Shown here: piece by piece, positions 62,001 to 64,000 of the stretch | How the letters are laid out: each line of letters opens with the position of its first letter | Numbering within the stretch: the first letter of the stretch is position 1 | The notes under the pieces: model-generated | The model's input: only the letters and a program-made list of their open reading frames with translations | Database searches by the model: none | What the model was told of the DNA's origin: nothing | Made by a program: the position numbers and the translations under genes | Assembly: GCF_001583495.1 (NCBI RefSeq) | Contig: NZ_LQAQ01000061.1 | Location: 310,001 to 374,000 of the forward strand | Direction of reading: 5' to 3' | Length of the DNA stretch: 64,000 nucleotides | Source: Flammeovirga sp. SJP92 | Lineage (GTDB): Bacteria; Bacteroidota; Bacteroidia; Cytophagales; Flammeovirgaceae

Positions 62001-62455
62001 CATAAATTATAATCAGGGTGTTTTTGCGTAAGTGTTTTGTAATAAATCATTTCTGCTTCATTGAGCAGAGGAAAAGCTGCAAATTTATCTCCCAGGCTTA
62101 TTTTACAAAATGCCAGATAATTGAGAGCTAAAGCATAGTCAGGGTACAACCAACCAGATGAAAGGTTCATTATATCTATAGCTCTTTCTAAAGTAGTTAC
62201 AGCAGGTTCATACTCATAATAAAGGATAGAGAGTTCTGAAGACATCAAAAGAGGAATGACCACTTCTATAGCGTCATCACCGAACCGGTCTTCTGTTTGT
62301 TTAAGCCAAGTTGCCACAAGTCCTTTTGCTTCTTCTATTTTACCTTGATCTTTTAGGAAATTTATTGAATCAGGAGTTATATCATCATTTGCAGTAGAAG
62401 TGTTTTTTAAAATAAACAGATTGATAATTAGAAGGAAGAGTGAAATTCTATACAT
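59012..62455 (-). CDS. Large exported TPR-CHAT domain protein
   Basis: A 1147-residue protein with a signal peptide (about 1-21). Residues about 50-640 are made of many tetratricopeptide repeats (e.g. ALNYLAFCKISLGDKFAAFPLLNEAE and ALDEYRVLKGKF). A helical linker precedes the C-terminal CHAT domain (about 860-1147), a caspase-like protease fold. The dyad is His995 in IMHIATHG and Cys1062 in LILSACQSG, and DGISGLQYAFSIAGVESIVMSLWSVDD completes the typical block. Both catalytic residues are present. The export signal points to activity outside the cytoplasm. Bacteroidota TPR-CHAT proteins are of unknown target; cytoplasmic ones act in defence. The gene is monocistronic between two terminators. 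Confidence 0.88.
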   Translation of the reverse strand: MYRISLFLLIINLFILKNTSTANDDITPDSINFLKDQGKIEEAKGLVATWLKQTEDRFGDDAIEVVIPLLMSSELSILYYEYEPAVTTLERAIDIMNLSSGWLYPDYALALNYLAFCKISLGDKFAAFPLLNEAEMIYYKTLTQKHPDYNLCNINRAILNLHLGEFQKSEDFFIKSFQFLEDNRVEIQKSKSISAITTEWLDIQFAHLYIKWYKPEKAYSLLKEAQRNLVKKELEKSPVYSMLLETLALHYFYTNEYKMSYSFHEELFNHRKELYGEEHIATLMASLEIGETLSEIGYLDKALDYFKSTKKQLGKIKEHVNFNARVLLNIADIYIQKGDAETAKDYLEEVNISQTTKRELYFFYLKVQGDIYFTTGDFINAELKLMELVSLVRQEKVFFSKHYSKAIVTLTELFITMGRLQNAIGLCESEVNFLKKRGMDNSAIFLDLRLTLLTAQLYEKLIDNAYTMEQITNIEDTLTRFVNPSHPLFIKTNTLKGNLAINKRQLDSAISFFNKAIEIADKHGVAEMQFQRIQIIDQKGNIYIEKGELSKALDEYRVLKGKFSDESVYFPDFLGRIAYVKALQGNWGEAKELIIRGVDMRLNQYNTQLNFTSEDEKINYIHHTSSIFKYFFSLMSMTEGYQSPLMVEKCYDLQVNYRKYFLEEAIIRKKTIEHLGDYRKKMNFTNYVSNLDRQKSQLATANFFSIKERNDLSIDTYMMTDRINNLEKSLSFVAKSDHDSLKVNEYLSWKDIQRNLKEKEVAVEIIKLNNIDPATNFYVAIAISKECKAPKFIPIGNAKLLENDLFRIYTKETKPKRRYIVHPKNTSKKVSSYKYYWQPIKDGLKELEGKFDRIYLSKDGIYNVINLNVLFNDNTEKYLIEEEDIHLVISTSDIDTKDQLSKFKNNDICLFGNPSFGENVDDFGVREVSEATGTEQEKYTFYLENLPGTETELENTQALFTSRGWNVSTYYQDKATEGNIKNLPSSPTIMHIATHGIYIDELINPILHNPLLKSGLFFTEISTNKDKSVKEIYQSGNDGILTAYEVKGLNLKNTSLLILSACQSGVSNISDGDGISGLQYAFSIAGVESIVMSLWSVDDVATQKLMNEFYEQWFQTKDIDRAFRNAQLKLMKEYKDPYFWGAFVMVH

Positions 62456-62592
62456 TATGTATTACGTTATCAGGAAAATTGTAATGAATTACATCATAGT
62501 ATTTTTAATAATAATTCAATTGTCATTTTAGGGTATTCTAAAGTTAACAACTTTAAACATAACATAAATCATAATTTCTGCTTTTAACAAAA

Positions 62593-62618
62593 AAAGACTG
62601 CCCTTTCGAACAGTCTTT
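62593..62618 (-). terminator. Terminator of nqrF
   Basis: An 8-bp stem (62593-62600 with 62611-62618) with a T-rich tail on the minus strand, 26 bp beyond the nqrF stop. Confidence 0.75.
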
Positions 62619-62643
62619 CTTTGTATATATCTGAATGTATTGA

Positions 62644-63954
62644 TTAACCACCAAAGTCGTCAAATAATACATTTTCTTTCGGTACACCGAAGTCTTCAGT
62701 CATCTTAATTACCGCTGCGTTCATCATAGGAGGTCCACAGAAGTAGAATTCGATTTCCTCTGGCTCATCATGCTTACCTAAGTAGTTGTCAATTAAAGCT
62801 TGGTGAACAAATCCAACGAAACCATCGCCTTCTCTGTCATCCATATCTTTCTTAGGCGTCCAGTTATCTTCTGGAAGCGGCTCAGACAATACTTTGTAGA
62901 AACGGAAGTTCGGGAATTCCTCCTCGATCTTCTTGAAATCCTCTTCGTAGAATAACTCACGACGAGAACGACCACCATACCAGAACTGTACCTTACGGTC
63001 CGTTTTCAATGTGTGGAATAAGTGGAATAAGTGCGAACGCATTGGCGCCATACCTGCACCACCACCTACGTAGATCATCTCAGCGTCAGTCTCTTTGATG
63101 AAGAATTCACCGTAAGGACCTGAAACTGTTACTTTATCACCTGGCTTACGTGAGAATACGTAAGAAGAACAGATACCTGGATTCACGTCCATCCAACCGT
63201 TTTTCGCTCTATCCCAAGGTGGAGTTGCGATACGGATGTTCAACATGACAATGTTACCTTCTGCAGGGTGGTTAGCCATTGAGTAAGCTCTGAAGATCTC
63301 CTCATCGTTAACCATTTTAAGATCCCAAAGACCGAATTTATCCCATTCTGGTTGGTATTCGTCTGGTTTCTTACCCATACGAGGGTGAGCAGTGATATCG
63401 ATATCCTTGAAGTTTACAGTTACTTCAGGAACGTCGATTTGGATATATCCACCTGCCTCGAAATCAAGTGTCTCACCTTCAGGAAGCTTCACTACGAATT
63501 CTTTAATAAAAGATGCCACGTTGTAGTTAGATACAACCTCACACTCCCATTTCTTAATTCCGAAGATTTCTTCTGGTATTTCTACTTGCATGTCATTTTT
63601 TACTTTAACCTGACAAGCAAGGCGGACATTTTCATGTTGTTCGGCACGGCTTAGGTGACCTACTTCGGTAGGGAGTACATCTCCACCACCGTCTGTAACG
63701 CGACATTTACACATCGCACACGTACCACCACCACCACAAGCAGAAGGCAAAAAGATTTTTTGCGCTGAAAGTGTCGTTAAAAGTGTTGAACCCGCAGCAA
63801 CAACTACTGGGTTTGACTCATCACCGTTTAAAACGATTTTTACGTCACCACTTTGAACTAACTTCATCTGTGCGAATAGAAGTACGAAAACCAAAAACAG
63901 GATCAAGACCGTAAAGGCCACAATCGCTGCAGGTACTACTACTGATAGTTCCAT
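62644..63954 (-). CDS. nqrF: Na+-translocating NADH:quinone reductase subunit F
   Basis: The NADH-oxidising subunit of the sodium-pumping Na+-NQR complex of the inner membrane. The 436 residues start with a membrane anchor (about 3-27, [21 protein letters not shown]). A 2Fe-2S ferredoxin domain follows, with cysteines in [12 protein letters not shown] and a fourth in LACQVK (about residue 110). The FAD domain has RAYSMANHP and the NADH domain has [26 protein letters not shown] and [11 protein letters not shown]. The ending FDDFGG is the family C-terminus. nqrE would be expected just upstream, and the 46 bases at the window edge may contain its end. The gene is the last of its operon, with the terminator at 62593-62618. 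Confidence 0.97.
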   Translation of the reverse strand: MELSVVVPAAIVAFTVLILFLVFVLLFAQMKLVQSGDVKIVLNGDESNPVVVAAGSTLLTTLSAQKIFLPSACGGGGTCAMCKCRVTDGGGDVLPTEVGHLSRAEQHENVRLACQVKVKNDMQVEIPEEIFGIKKWECEVVSNYNVASFIKEFVVKLPEGETLDFEAGGYIQIDVPEVTVNFKDIDITAHPRMGKKPDEYQPEWDKFGLWDLKMVNDEEIFRAYSMANHPAEGNIVMLNIRIATPPWDRAKNGWMDVNPGICSSYVFSRKPGDKVTVSGPYGEFFIKETDAEMIYVGGGAGMAPMRSHLFHLFHTLKTDRKVQFWYGGRSRRELFYEEDFKKIEEEFPNFRFYKVLSEPLPEDNWTPKKDMDDREGDGFVGFVHQALIDNYLGKHDEPEEIEFYFCGPPMMNAAVIKMTEDFGVPKENVLFDDFGG

Positions 63955-64000
63955 AAATAAAAATTTGGAAAGATAAGTTTTAAAATTTCCTTAATCGGCT

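Noticed and set aside
63955-64000. End of nqrE at the window edge
   Set aside because: A GCC GAT TAA reading is possible on the minus strand, but too few bases are present to recognise the protein.
1-64000. CRISPR arrays, tRNA/rRNA genes, prophage or transposase genes
   Set aside because: I looked for regular direct repeats with spacers, T-loop/anticodon patterns and DDE or recombinase motifs and found none that hold up.

Overview
The window looks like chromosomal DNA of a marine, low-GC member of the Bacteroidota, most likely a Cytophagales organism of the Flammeovirga type; genus is inference. Supporting signs are a SusC/SusD laminarin locus, a type IX secretion C-terminal sorting domain, FecI/FecR/STN surface signalling, promoters with the TAnnTTTG -7 box, Na+-NQR and a sulfatase. 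No rRNA, tRNA, CRISPR array or intact transposase was seen.

Layout: infB with its own leader (1-3600); a secreted GH5-CBM6 glucanase, a Bor-like lipoprotein and a small conserved protein (3.7-6.8 kb). A minus-strand beta-glucan (laminarin) utilisation locus fills 6.9-18.7 kb. It reads susC, susD, a PKD surface lipoprotein, GH3, a GH16 lipoprotein whose catalytic residues are lost, and a T9SS-secreted active GH16. Next come pckA, an arginine deiminase-like protein, a thioredoxin-like secreted protein and two tandem His-rich outer-membrane barrel paralogues (19.6-26.1 kb). Then follow a YkgJ/beta-propeller/lpxH operon, rplS, a kinase-like protein without ATPase, a PP2C phosphatase and a steroid-5-alpha-reductase-like enzyme (26.2-33 kb).

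At 33-38.4 kb an ECF sigma factor and a FecR anti-sigma factor are followed not by a TonB receptor but by an STN protein built of 16-residue repeats; a secreted repeat paralogue is divergent. The rest holds AraC-SDR, a J-domain protein, ggt, thyA, DUF1835, three four-helix membrane proteins, a DUF1707/LiaF-like protein, an aldo/keto reductase, a sulfatase, a secreted MsrB-MsrA fusion, a glutamine amidotransferase, a TPR-PP2C phosphatase, hemolysin III, a large secreted TPR-CHAT protein and nqrF.

The least explained material is in the gaps: a dispersed ~160-bp element with inverted ends (three copies plus fragments), a second family with GAGCATGTTTGGAA ends, a 29-bp-arm GTAC-rich palindrome before thyA, and a complete small transcription unit (promoter, 23-codon membrane peptide, terminator) at 49.28-49.50 kb.
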